Shown: in pieces, positions 1-6,557 of the stretch
Layout: every line of letters begins with the position of its first letter
Numbering within the stretch: the first letter of the stretch is position 1
Source of the DNA: Fimenecus sp036652055
Lineage (GTDB): Bacteria; Bacillota; Clostridia; Oscillospirales; Acutalibacteraceae
Length of the DNA stretch: 46,957 bases
Assembly (NCBI GenBank): GCA_036652055.1
Contig: JAVVWP010000013.1
Coordinates: 1 to 46,957, forward strand
Direction of reading: 5' to 3'
Position numbers and translations under genes: made by a program
Notes under the pieces: generated by a model
What the model was told of the DNA's origin: nothing
Databases searched by the model: none
What the model saw: the letters and a program-made list of their open reading frames with translations, nothing else

Positions 1-14
1 ACTCCCTTTGGCAT
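1..14 (-). CDS. Start of a leftward gene, truncated by the window edge
   Basis: On the minus strand an ATG at 14-12 is followed by CCA AAG GGA, giving Met-Pro-Lys-Gly. An aaaaggagag ribosome binding site lies at 31-22, a good distance upstream. Only four residues are visible, so the product cannot be named. The gene would be divergent from the threonine ammonia-lyase gene. The call rests on the binding site, the start codon and an extended -10 element at 57-62. Confidence 0.4.
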
Positions 15-56
15 ATTGAATCTCTCCTTTTGTCATTATGCTTTTATTCCAAATTC

Positions 57-65
57 ATTATACCA
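57..65 (-). promoter_or_regulatory. Extended -10 promoter for the leftward edge gene
   Basis: On the minus strand the sequence reads TGgTATAAT, a perfect -10 with a TGn extension, about 43 nt before the ATG at 14. No good -35 is seen at 17 bp, so this would be an extended -10 promoter. Confidence 0.35.
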
Positions 66-90
66 CTTTCCTTGCGTTCAGAATGACCGC

Positions 91-265
91 CAATTGTAGG
101 GGTAAGCCTTGTGTTCGCCCGAATATCTTTCCGCTTCCTCTGGAGGAAGCTGTCAACCGCAGTTGACTGAAGGAGGGAGCAACTAAGATGAAAGTAAAAA
201 CCCCACCGTGTAGAGGTTGGCGTCCTCGACAACCCGAAAACCCTACAATCCTTTAAATGTTACAA
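91..265. repeat. Dispersed palindromic repeat block, copy A
   Basis: Three modules recur near 20956-21150. (1) tgtagggg...ttcgccc at 95-120, an imperfect palindrome. (2) Bases 131-178: a hairpin GTCAAC-CGCA-GTTGAC (152-167) between cctctggag-type and gaaggaggga-type flanks. (3) Bases 215-240: a hairpin GGTTG (215-219), loop GCGTCCTCGA, CAACC (230-234), followed by cgaaaac. The second copy has the same loops but different, still complementary stems. The 15-405 gap is otherwise non-coding apart from promoters. Confidence 0.75.
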
Positions 266-342
266 ATACGCACATTAGCGATAAAAAACTTCAAATTTAA
301 ATTTTGCAAGATTTCATATTACCGCCCTCTAAAAATATTTTA

Positions 343-370
343 TTGCTTTTTCACACTAAAGTGTTATAAT
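343..370 (+). promoter_or_regulatory. Promoter of the threonine ammonia-lyase gene
   Basis: TGtTATAAT is an extended -10 (TATAAT at 365-370). A weak -35, TTGCTT (343-348), lies 16 bp upstream. It sits 35 bp before the start codon. Confidence 0.55.
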
Positions 371-405
371 ATTAAAATATATTACTCAAAAGGAAGCGAT
401 TTTTT

Positions 406-1605
406 ATGATGTCCCTCGACAAAATTTACCACGCATCTTTCGTGCTTAAAAACATTATCAGAAGAACTGATATGATTTTAGCACCAAATATAAATCCGGA
501 AAGTGAAATTCATCTTAAAACTGAAAATTTACAGGTTACAGGTTCGTTTAAGGTCAGAGGTGCAGCTTATAAAATTTCACAGCTTTCTGAAGAAGAAAAA
601 GCAAAAGGCGTTATCGCTTGTTCTGCCGGAAATCACGCTCAGGGAGTTGCGTTAGCGGCTACAAAAAACGGAATTAAATCGCTTATTTGCTTGCCTGATG
701 GTGCTCCGATTTCAAAGGTTGAGGCTACACGCAAATACGGTGCCGACATTTGCCTTGTTGATGGCGTATATGATGATGCTTATAATAAAGCTCTTGAATT
801 AAAAGAAGAAAAAGGTTATACATTTATTCACCCGTTCAATGATATTGATGTCATTGCAGGTCAAGGTACAATCGGTCTTGAAATATTAGAACAGCTTCCC
901 GATGTTGATGTTGTAATCGTTCCAATCGGCGGTGGCGGTCTTATTTCAGGCGTTGCATATGCAATTAAAGCACTCAATCCTGATGTTAAGGTCTATGGAG
1001 TTCAAGCAAGTGGCGCTCCAAGTATGCTCAATTCTATAAAAAATGGTAAAATCGAAAGGCTAAACGAGGTCTTAACAATTGCTGACGGTATAGCTGTTAA
1101 AGAGCCAGGCGATGTTACTTTTGATATGTGCCAAAAATATGTTGATGGAATTGTTTCTGTTTCTGATGACGAAATCGCAGCGTCAATTTTAGCTCTTATT
1201 GAGCAACAAAAATTAATAGCAGAGGGTGCAGGTGCAGTTGCAGTTGCCGCAGCTATGTTTAATAAGATTGATGTAAAAGGCAAAAAGGTATGTTGCCTTG
1301 TTTCGGGTGGTAATATTGATGTTACAATCCTTTCAAGAGTAATTAAAAGAGGTCTTTTAAAGTCAGGCAGAACTTACTCATTAACAATTGAGCTTCTTGA
1401 TAAGCCAGGTCAATTAAAAGGTGTTGCTGATACAATTGCAGATGCAGGCGGAAATGTTATTTCAATCCACCACGAAAGAGCATCAGAGGGTTCGGACATC
1501 AATGGCTGTTATCTTAGAATTGTTCTTGAAACCAAGAATTTTGACCACATTGAAAAAATCAAAACTGCCCTTACCGATAAAGGGTATATTATAAAAGGAT
1601 ATTAA
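406..1605 (+). CDS. ilvA: Threonine ammonia-lyase (threonine dehydratase) with C-terminal ACT domain
   Basis: A PLP enzyme that deaminates L-threonine to 2-oxobutanoate (and serine to pyruvate), feeding isoleucine synthesis or threonine catabolism in the cytoplasm. At 399 aa it matches the short single-ACT form rather than the 514-aa two-ACT IlvA. The Schiff-base lysine is K49 in TGSFKVRGA; the glycine-rich phosphate-binding loop PIGGGGLISG is near 173-182; SGGN follows near 300. Residues 325-399 form an ACT domain (SLTIELLDKPGQL...), as in allosteric forms. An aggaag binding site at 391-396 serves ATG 406 or the adjacent ATG 409. RidA follows 7-13 nt downstream in the same transcript, and RidA clears the aminoacrylate this enzyme releases. 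Whether it is biosynthetic (ilvA) or catabolic (tdcB) cannot be decided from the sequence. Confidence 0.93.
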   Translation: MMSLDKIYHASFVLKNIIRRTDMILAPNINPESEIHLKTENLQVTGSFKVRGAAYKISQLSEEEKAKGVIACSAGNHAQGVALAATKNGIKSLICLPDGAPISKVEATRKYGADICLVDGVYDDAYNKALELKEEKGYTFIHPFNDIDVIAGQGTIGLEILEQLPDVDVVIVPIGGGGLISGVAYAIKALNPDVKVYGVQASGAPSMLNSIKNGKIERLNEVLTIADGIAVKEPGDVTFDMCQKYVDGIVSVSDDEIAASILALIEQQKLIAEGAGAVAVAAAMFNKIDVKGKKVCCLVSGGNIDVTILSRVIKRGLLKSGRTYSLTIELLDKPGQLKGVADTIADAGGNVISIHHERASEGSDINGCYLRIVLETKNFDHIEKIKTALTDKGYIIKGY

Positions 1606-1618
1606 GGAGGAAATGCAA

Positions 1619-1993
1619 ATGATTGATACTATCAACACAGGCAATGCCCCAAGTGCAATTGGCCCATATTCTCAGGCAAAGGTGTGCGGAAATTTAATTT
1701 TCACATCAGGTCAAATAGCAATCAATCCATCGAGCGATGCAGTTGAGGAATGTACTATTGAGGGACAAACTGTTCAAATTTGTGAAAATCTTCAAGCTGT
1801 TTTAGTTGCGGCTGGTTCTAATTTGAACAAAGTTATAAAAACCACTTGCTTTCTTGCAGATATGAATGACTTTACCGCATTTAATGAGGTTTATGCAAAA
1901 TATTTCACCTCAAAGCCTGCTCGTTCCTGCATAGCTGCTAAAGCACTTCCTAAGGGAGTTTTAGCAGAAGTTGAATTGATAGCAGAGTTATAA
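1619..1993 (+). CDS. ridA: RidA/YjgF family 2-iminobutanoate/2-iminopropanoate deaminase
   Basis: Hydrolyses reactive enamine/imine intermediates such as 2-aminoacrylate released by PLP dehydratases. The 124-residue length, the N-terminal NAPSAIGPYSQA motif, FTSGQIAINP, and the C-terminal PARSCIAAKALPKG (R102, the substrate-carboxylate arginine) followed by EVE are all family hallmarks. Two start codons are possible. The aaggagg at 1604-1610 lies 8 nt before ATG 1619 but only 2 nt before ATG 1613, so 1619 is preferred; that also removes two atypical residues. It lies directly after threonine ammonia-lyase, a classic functional pairing. The protein probably acts as a cytosolic trimer. Confidence 0.93.
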   Translation: MIDTINTGNAPSAIGPYSQAKVCGNLIFTSGQIAINPSSDAVEECTIEGQTVQICENLQAVLVAAGSNLNKVIKTTCFLADMNDFTAFNEVYAKYFTSKPARSCIAAKALPKGVLAEVELIAEL

Positions 1994-2047
1994 ATCCTAT
2001 TTATCTAAGTCAGATTATAAAAAATCAAGCGTTTTGAACATAAAAAC

Positions 2048-2085
2048 ACCGCCCACCAAAACTTTTTGGAGGGCGGTAAATTTTT
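2048..2085. terminator. Bidirectional terminator between ridA and the lipid kinase gene
   Basis: ACCGCCC(a)CCAAAA pairs with TTTTGG(a)GGGCGGT (2048-2077). A T-run follows on the plus strand (2081-2085), and TGTTTTTA follows on the minus strand, so it can end both converging transcripts. Confidence 0.85.
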
Positions 2086-2102
2086 GCTGATTTTTATATA
2101 TT

Positions 2103-3044
2103 TTAAACTGTTTGCTTTTCTTTGTCACGCCTTTTTAAATAATCAGAAGTTGTAGGAATAACAAAATTTACAGCACTCGGAAGAATTTTAAAAATGCTTT
2201 CAGTGACATATTTGCATTCGCCATCAACATTTACCGCAGAAAGCTTTTTAGAAACAATACGCATTTCTTTGCCACGCTTAAAGGTCGTTATAGGTAAATC
2301 AAGATGTTCACCTTTTTTATAAATGTCAATAAGACCTAAAAGCTTAGCACGGCTACATTTTTTTTCAACTATTACAAAATCAAGAAATCCATCATCAGGC
2401 AAAGCTAAAGGAGCACCTTTATACCCACCGCCATACCAGCGAGAATTTCCACAAAGTGCAAAAAGAGTTAAACCGTCAACGACTTTTTCACCGTCAATAA
2501 AAACCGTAAAAAAGTTATCCATCTTTTCAAAAAAGCAGTATGCAACAGATAAACCATAAGACATTTCGCCACCGACAAATGGAAACTTTTTAAAATAAGC
2601 TTGCTTTGCACAAATTTCAGCATCTAAACCCATTGAGCATTGATTTATAGCAACTTTTCCATCACATTCAATAAGGTCAAGCTTTATCGGAGTTCCGTTT
2701 ACTTGAGCATCAATATTAACAAGGTCAGAAGCTTTTCCCATTATTCTGGTAAAATCATTTCCAGAGCCAAGTGGAATTGAGGCAACCTCGGTATTTTCAT
2801 ATTTATAAGAGCCATTAACCACTTCAAAAAGCGTGCCATCTCCGCCACAAGCATAAAATCGGACTTTTTCACCTTTTTTAGAAATTTCCTCAACATACTG
2901 CATACCATCGCCACAGGATTTTGTTATATAAATTTCTCCGCTAATTTCCGAATGAGCATTAAAATACTGCTCAATTTCGGGAATTATTTTTTTTGAAGCT
3001 TTGCCTTTTCCAGCAGTCGGATTGACAATAAAAATGTGTTTCAT
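2103..3044 (-). CDS. Diacylglycerol/lipid kinase family protein (YegS/DgkB type)
   Basis: A soluble lipid kinase of the DAGK catalytic family, likely phosphorylating diacylglycerol or a related lipid at the membrane face. The N-terminus IFIVNPTAGKGKA begins the Rossmann-like ATP domain. The signature GGDGT (68-72) followed by FEVVNG, then PLGSGNDFTR (91-100), are the conserved nucleotide-binding motifs. The C-terminal beta-sandwich includes YGGGYKGAPLALPDDG and NVDGE. The 313-aa length is typical. It starts 23 nt after the stop of the THUMP methyltransferase gene, with an agagaag binding site, so the two form an operon. In Gram-positives DgkB recycles the diacylglycerol left by lipoteichoic acid synthesis; that role is inferred here. 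Confidence 0.88.
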   Translation of the reverse strand: MKHIFIVNPTAGKGKASKKIIPEIEQYFNAHSEISGEIYITKSCGDGMQYVEEISKKGEKVRFYACGGDGTLFEVVNGSYKYENTEVASIPLGSGNDFTRIMGKASDLVNIDAQVNGTPIKLDLIECDGKVAINQCSMGLDAEICAKQAYFKKFPFVGGEMSYGLSVAYCFFEKMDNFFTVFIDGEKVVDGLTLFALCGNSRWYGGGYKGAPLALPDDGFLDFVIVEKKCSRAKLLGLIDIYKKGEHLDLPITTFKRGKEMRIVSKKLSAVNVDGECKYVTESIFKILPSAVNFVIPTTSDYLKRRDKEKQTV

Positions 3045-3067
3045 ACTTCTCTTGCCCTTTCCAATAA

Positions 3068-4192
3068 TTATTTAAAATAAGAGTAAAGTTGGCATTTAAT
3101 CATACCGTTATAAAGCTTTCTCCTTTTATCTGCTCGGCGTCCGAAAACATCTTCAAATGCTTCGTGTGGGCTGATTATATAATAAGCCCAGCCTCTTTCA
3201 CGAACAAAAAGCTTTCCCATTTGCCTAATAATTTCTTCTACCTCTTTTTCGCTGAGCATACGCTCACCATAAGGAGGATTGCAGATAACCGTGCCTTTTT
3301 CACTTAGCTGTTTAAAATCTTTGATGTCAGCAACAAAAAATCCGATTTTATCGTCAACACCAGCTCTTTTAGCATTTTCTTTTGCGATTTCAATAGCATT
3401 TTCATCTATGTCAGAGCCATAAGCTTTAAATTCACTATCAGTTATTTCTAAAGATTTTGCTCGTTCTCGTTCTTCTTCCCATACATTAAAAGGGATTTGC
3501 TCAAAACGCTCTGCTGCAAAAGCCCTGTTTAATCCAGGGGCAATATTGTGAGCGAGCATAGCACCTTCTATTAAAATTGTGCCAGAACCGCACATAGGGT
3601 CATAGAGAGTGTGGTAATGCCTAAGATGTGCAAGCGATGCCATTGCCGCAGCTAAAGTTTCTTTTATTGGCGCATCGTTAGCAACAGGGCGATAGCCTCT
3701 TTTATGAAGCCCGTTACCAGTTGAATCTATCAATAAATGAACAGTATTTTTCATTATTGAAAAGTGAATTTGATGCTTAGCGCCAGTTTCTTCAAACCAT
3801 TCTATATCATATTTTGATTTAAGGCGTTCAACAATAGCTTTTTTTATAATAGCTTGGCAGTCACTAACGCTGAAAAGGTCAGAATTAACAGAATGCCCTT
3901 TAACAGGAAATTCATCATATTCAGTAAGCCATTCTTCCCAAGGCAGGGCTTTTGTACCCTCAAAAAGGTCATCAAAAGTGTGAGCTTCAAATGAGCCGAC
4001 AACAATTAAAATTCTTTCAGAAAATCGTGAACAGATATTAGCTCTTGCGAGTATGTTAGCATCGCCCGAAAAGAAAACACGCCCGTTTTCAGCTAAAACA
4101 TCGTTAGCTCCCATCGCTTTAAGTTCATCTGAAACAAGCCCTTCAAGGCCAAATATGCAAGGTGCAGTAAAATTCATTATTTTTAGTTCCAT
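3068..4192 (-). CDS. THUMP-domain class I SAM-dependent RNA methyltransferase (YpsC/RlmL-like)
   Basis: Likely a 23S rRNA guanine-N2 methyltransferase related to the N-terminal half of RlmL. Residues about 50-160 form the RNA-binding THUMP/ferredoxin-like part. Residues 165-374 form the Rossmann methyltransferase, with the SAM-binding DPMCGSGTILIEGA (198-211) and catalytic NPPYGERM (305-312). The length of 374 aa fits the YpsC group. Two starts are possible: ATG 4192 has almost no binding site, while ATG at residue 6 (4177) has a GGAAC upstream. The first is kept because the spacing evidence is weak. Target-base specificity is inferred from the family. Confidence 0.88.
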   Translation of the reverse strand: MELKIMNFTAPCIFGLEGLVSDELKAMGANDVLAENGRVFFSGDANILARANICSRFSERILIVVGSFEAHTFDDLFEGTKALPWEEWLTEYDEFPVKGHSVNSDLFSVSDCQAIIKKAIVERLKSKYDIEWFEETGAKHQIHFSIMKNTVHLLIDSTGNGLHKRGYRPVANDAPIKETLAAAMASLAHLRHYHTLYDPMCGSGTILIEGAMLAHNIAPGLNRAFAAERFEQIPFNVWEEERERAKSLEITDSEFKAYGSDIDENAIEIAKENAKRAGVDDKIGFFVADIKDFKQLSEKGTVICNPPYGERMLSEKEVEEIIRQMGKLFVRERGWAYYIISPHEAFEDVFGRRADKRRKLYNGMIKCQLYSYFK

Positions 4193-4212
4193 TCATTGTT
4201 TTTATCTTTACA

Positions 4213-4241
4213 ATTATACATTCTTAAAAACTTAAAAGCAA
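4213..4241 (-). promoter_or_regulatory. Promoter of the methyltransferase-lipid kinase operon
   Basis: Minus strand: TTGCTT (4241-4236), a 17-bp spacer, TATAAT (4218-4213). It is divergent from the dcw promoter in the same 341-bp gap (4193-4533). That gap holds these two promoters and no convincing gene. Confidence 0.55.
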
Positions 4242-4419
4242 TAGTTAATCCATTACAATTTTAAAGAATTGCCTTATTGTAGAACAAATTTTTTTGTGAT
4301 TTTGGCTTTTGCGCATTGGTTTTAAGGCTAATTTGTAATAATTTATGCTACAAAGGTAAAATTTGGTGATTTTGCCCGAAAAAGAGCAAAAACTTTGTTG
4401 AAAATATTTGTGAAAACTA

Positions 4420-4448
4420 TTGCAATTAATCCGAAAAAACATTATAAT
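4420..4448 (+). promoter_or_regulatory. Main promoter of the dcw cluster
   Basis: TTGCAA (4420-4425), exactly 17 bp, then TATAAT (4443-4448), 85 bp before the mraZ start. The same TTGCAA-17-TATAAT arrangement drives tRNA-Val in this window. Confidence 0.7.
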
Positions 4449-4454
4449 GAATGA

Positions 4455-4464
4455 AAAGTGGTGG
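4455..4464 (+). promoter_or_regulatory. MraZ-box-like operator
   Basis: AAAGTGGTGG overlaps the expected transcription start just after the -10 element. MraZ is known to repress its own operon by binding tandem GTGG-containing boxes near the promoter. Only one clear copy is visible, followed by a palindrome TGCAATTGCA at 4474-4483, so the assignment is tentative. Confidence 0.4.
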
Positions 4465-4533
4465 AAATAGCATTGCAATTGCATAGAAAAGGTTTAAAAT
4501 ACCACGAACTTGAGTGAGAAGGAGTGAACAAGA

Positions 4534-4944
4534 ATGTATTTTTCAGGAACATTTAGCCACACATTAGATACCAAAAAGCGTTTGTTTATTCCCGCTAAGT
4601 TTCGTGAGGGGCTTGGTGAAACATTCGTATTGTGGAGTGTTAAAGATGAAGAATGTATTTTTGCTTACAGCGAAAGCGACTTTGAAAACATTGCAAGTGA
4701 AATCTATGCAAACGGAACAAGAGAAATGCAACGCTACTTTTTTCAAAATGCAATTACTGTTGAAACGGACAAGCAGGGAAGAATTACTATAAGAAGTGAT
4801 TTTTGCGAGGCTGCTGGTCTTTCAAAAGATATAACCGTAGCAGGTGTTGGCAAAAGAATTGAAATTTGGGATACAAAACGCCGTGAAAAGGCGATGTCAA
4901 TAGCAGATGCTGCAAGCCATACTTATCCGCAGTTCCACTTTTAA
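4534..4944 (+). CDS. mraZ: Transcriptional regulator MraZ
   Basis: First gene of the division and cell wall cluster. MraZ is an AbrB-like, ring-forming DNA-binding protein that autoregulates dcw transcription. The 136-aa protein has the two tandem SpoVT/AbrB-like repeats. Repeat one has GTFSHTLDTKKRLFIPAKFR (residues 5-24) and repeat two ITVETDKQGRITIRSDF (near 74-90); the conserved D-x-K/Q-x-R DNA-contact motif is present in both. An aaggag site at 4519-4524 lies at normal spacing. It ends 14 nt before rsmH. Confidence 0.95.
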   Translation: MYFSGTFSHTLDTKKRLFIPAKFREGLGETFVLWSVKDEECIFAYSESDFENIASEIYANGTREMQRYFFQNAITVETDKQGRITIRSDFCEAAGLSKDITVAGVGKRIEIWDTKRREKAMSIADAASHTYPQFHF

Positions 4945-4958
4945 TTAGGGAGAAATTT

Positions 4959-5873
4959 ATGGACTTTTCACATATCCCAGTTTTATTCAGTGAAACGATA
5001 GACTCACTTGAAATCAAAAGCGATGGTTTGTATGTTGATTGTACCGCTGGTGGCGGAGGGCATTCAAAAGCAATAGCAGAAAAATTAAAAGATGGCAAGT
5101 TAATTTCTATTGACCGTGATCCTGATGCAATAAAAACTTTAACCGATAGAATTGGCAATTTGCCACAGGTAGAAATTGTACATAATACTTTTGATAATAT
5201 AAGAGCGATTTTAGGCGGAAGATTAGCAGATGGAATTTTAGCCGACCTTGGCGTTAGTTCTTATCAGCTTGATACACCAGAGCGTGGATTTTCTTTTCAT
5301 AATAACGCTCCTCTTGATATGAGAATGAGTAAAGACGGCGTTTCGGCAGCAGATTTAGTAGCAACGCTACCCGAAAGTGAACTTTATAGGATTATTCGTG
5401 ACTATGGTGAAGAAAAATACGCAAAAAGCATAGCAAGGAATATTGTAAAAGTTCGTGAAACAAAAAAAATAGAAACAACATTTGACCTTTGCGATATTAT
5501 AAAAACTTCAATGCCACAAAAGGCAATGCGAGATAGCCACCCAGCACGAAAAACATTTCAAGCCCTGCGAATAGAAGTTAATAGTGAGCTTACAAAGCTT
5601 GATGCTTCACTTAATGAAATGTTTGACTGCTTAAAAGTCGGCGGTGTGCTTTCAATAATAACTTTCCATTCACTCGAAGACAGAATGGTTAAAAACAGAT
5701 TTAAAGAGTTTTCACTTGGATGCACTTGTCCACCAACTTTTCCTATTTGTGTTTGCGGAAAAACCCCAAGAGGAAAAATCACAGTAAAAGGAATGTCGGC
5801 AAGCGATAAGGAATTAGAAGAAAATTTCCGTTCAAGAAGTGCAAGGCTTAGAAGTATAAAAAAATTGAAATAA
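4959..5873 (+). CDS. rsmH: 16S rRNA (cytosine-1402-N4)-methyltransferase RsmH
   Basis: Methylates N4 of C1402 in the 16S rRNA P site. The N-terminus SHIPVLFSETIDSL and the SAM-binding DCTAGGGGHSKAI (28-40) are diagnostic, as are DLGVSSYQLD, RGFSF, PLDMRM, RIEVNSEL and the terminal ITFHSLEDR with FRSRSARLRS. The 304-aa length is usual. A Cys-rich segment (GCTCPPTFPICVCG) near 252-266 is typical of clostridial RsmH. It sits in the standard place between mraZ and ftsL. Confidence 0.96.
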   Translation: MDFSHIPVLFSETIDSLEIKSDGLYVDCTAGGGGHSKAIAEKLKDGKLISIDRDPDAIKTLTDRIGNLPQVEIVHNTFDNIRAILGGRLADGILADLGVSSYQLDTPERGFSFHNNAPLDMRMSKDGVSAADLVATLPESELYRIIRDYGEEKYAKSIARNIVKVRETKKIETTFDLCDIIKTSMPQKAMRDSHPARKTFQALRIEVNSELTKLDASLNEMFDCLKVGGVLSIITFHSLEDRMVKNRFKEFSLGCTCPPTFPICVCGKTPRGKITVKGMSASDKELEENFRSRSARLRSIKKLK

Positions 5874-5901
5874 AAATTATAGAGAAAGGTAAGGGGGAAC
5901 T

Positions 5902-6468
5902 ATGGCAAACAGAACAGATTATAGTGGATACGATTTTGCAAGATTTGAGCCAAAGTCAGAACACTTTGAAAGCAACGCCGCAAGAAAAATCATAGAACTT
6001 CCGCCTTTTGAAGAAACACACGCAAACAAGAAAAAGCCACAGATGGAGCTTTTACCTAAAAAGAAAAAAACACAGCAACAAGCAAAAAAAGAAATGAGAG
6101 CAAGCTCACTGAGGGCTTTTAAAATATTAAGCATTTCAATGGTGCTACTTTCTCTTTTAGCAGGGCTTTTATATAGCAGACTGCGAGTCGATGAAATAAG
6201 CCGTGATATAAACAGAACAAAAACTCAGCTTTCAGCGGTTCAAAGTGAAAATGTCAGGCTTAATATGCAGCTCGATTCTATGATTTCACTTGATAAGGTT
6301 GAAACGATAGCGCAAAACAATTTGGGAATGGTAAAAATGGACAATCATCAAATTGAATACATTGACCTTTCGGGAGAAGACAAAGTGGTAAGCTCAGGCG
6401 AAAAATCATTAAAAAAGAATGATGATAACAAAATAGTTGCAAAACTGTTGGAATATATCAAGCCTTAA
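5902..6468 (+). CDS. ftsL: FtsL-like division protein, single-pass membrane protein with coiled coil
   Basis: Bitopic divisome protein that would form the FtsQLB (DivIB-FtsL-DivIC) complex activating septal peptidoglycan synthesis. The 188-aa sequence has a long, Lys-rich cytoplasmic tail (1-72), one membrane helix (about 73-92, ILSISMVLLSLLAGLLYSRL), an extracellular leucine-zipper-like coil (95-130) and the A-x-x-x-LGMVK motif (137-145) found at the end of FtsL/DivIC coils. The sequence itself is weakly conserved. Position between rsmH and the penicillin-binding protein gene supports FtsL over DivIC. Start ATG 5902 follows an aaggggg site. Confidence 0.8.
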   Translation: MANRTDYSGYDFARFEPKSEHFESNAARKIIELPPFEETHANKKKPQMELLPKKKKTQQQAKKEMRASSLRAFKILSISMVLLSLLAGLLYSRLRVDEISRDINRTKTQLSAVQSENVRLNMQLDSMISLDKVETIAQNNLGMVKMDNHQIEYIDLSGEDKVVSSGEKSLKKNDDNKIVAKLLEYIKP

Positions 6469-6482
6469 TATAATAAAATAAA

Positions 6483-6511
6483 ACGAGGGTTAAGAAGTTC
6501 TTAACTCTCGT
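6483..6511 (+). other. Perfect intercistronic hairpin between ftsL and the PBP gene
   Basis: ACGAG-g-GTTAAGA, loop agt, TCTTAAC-t-CTCGT. Twelve base pairs flank one internal G/T position. No U-tract follows, so it is more likely an RNA processing, stability or attenuation element than a complete terminator. Confidence 0.6.
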
Positions 6512-6557
6512 TGTCATATAAAAATTCAATGGATTTTTTTCGGGAAGGACGCATTTT

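Noticed and set aside
44..232. A 62-codon leftward open frame in the repeat block
   Set aside because: It runs through the palindromic repeat modules, has no ribosome binding site and no recognisable protein features.
4245..4484. A 79-codon leftward frame over the dcw promoter
   Set aside because: It covers two well-formed promoters, has odd composition (rich in Phe, Lys, Cys) and no binding site.
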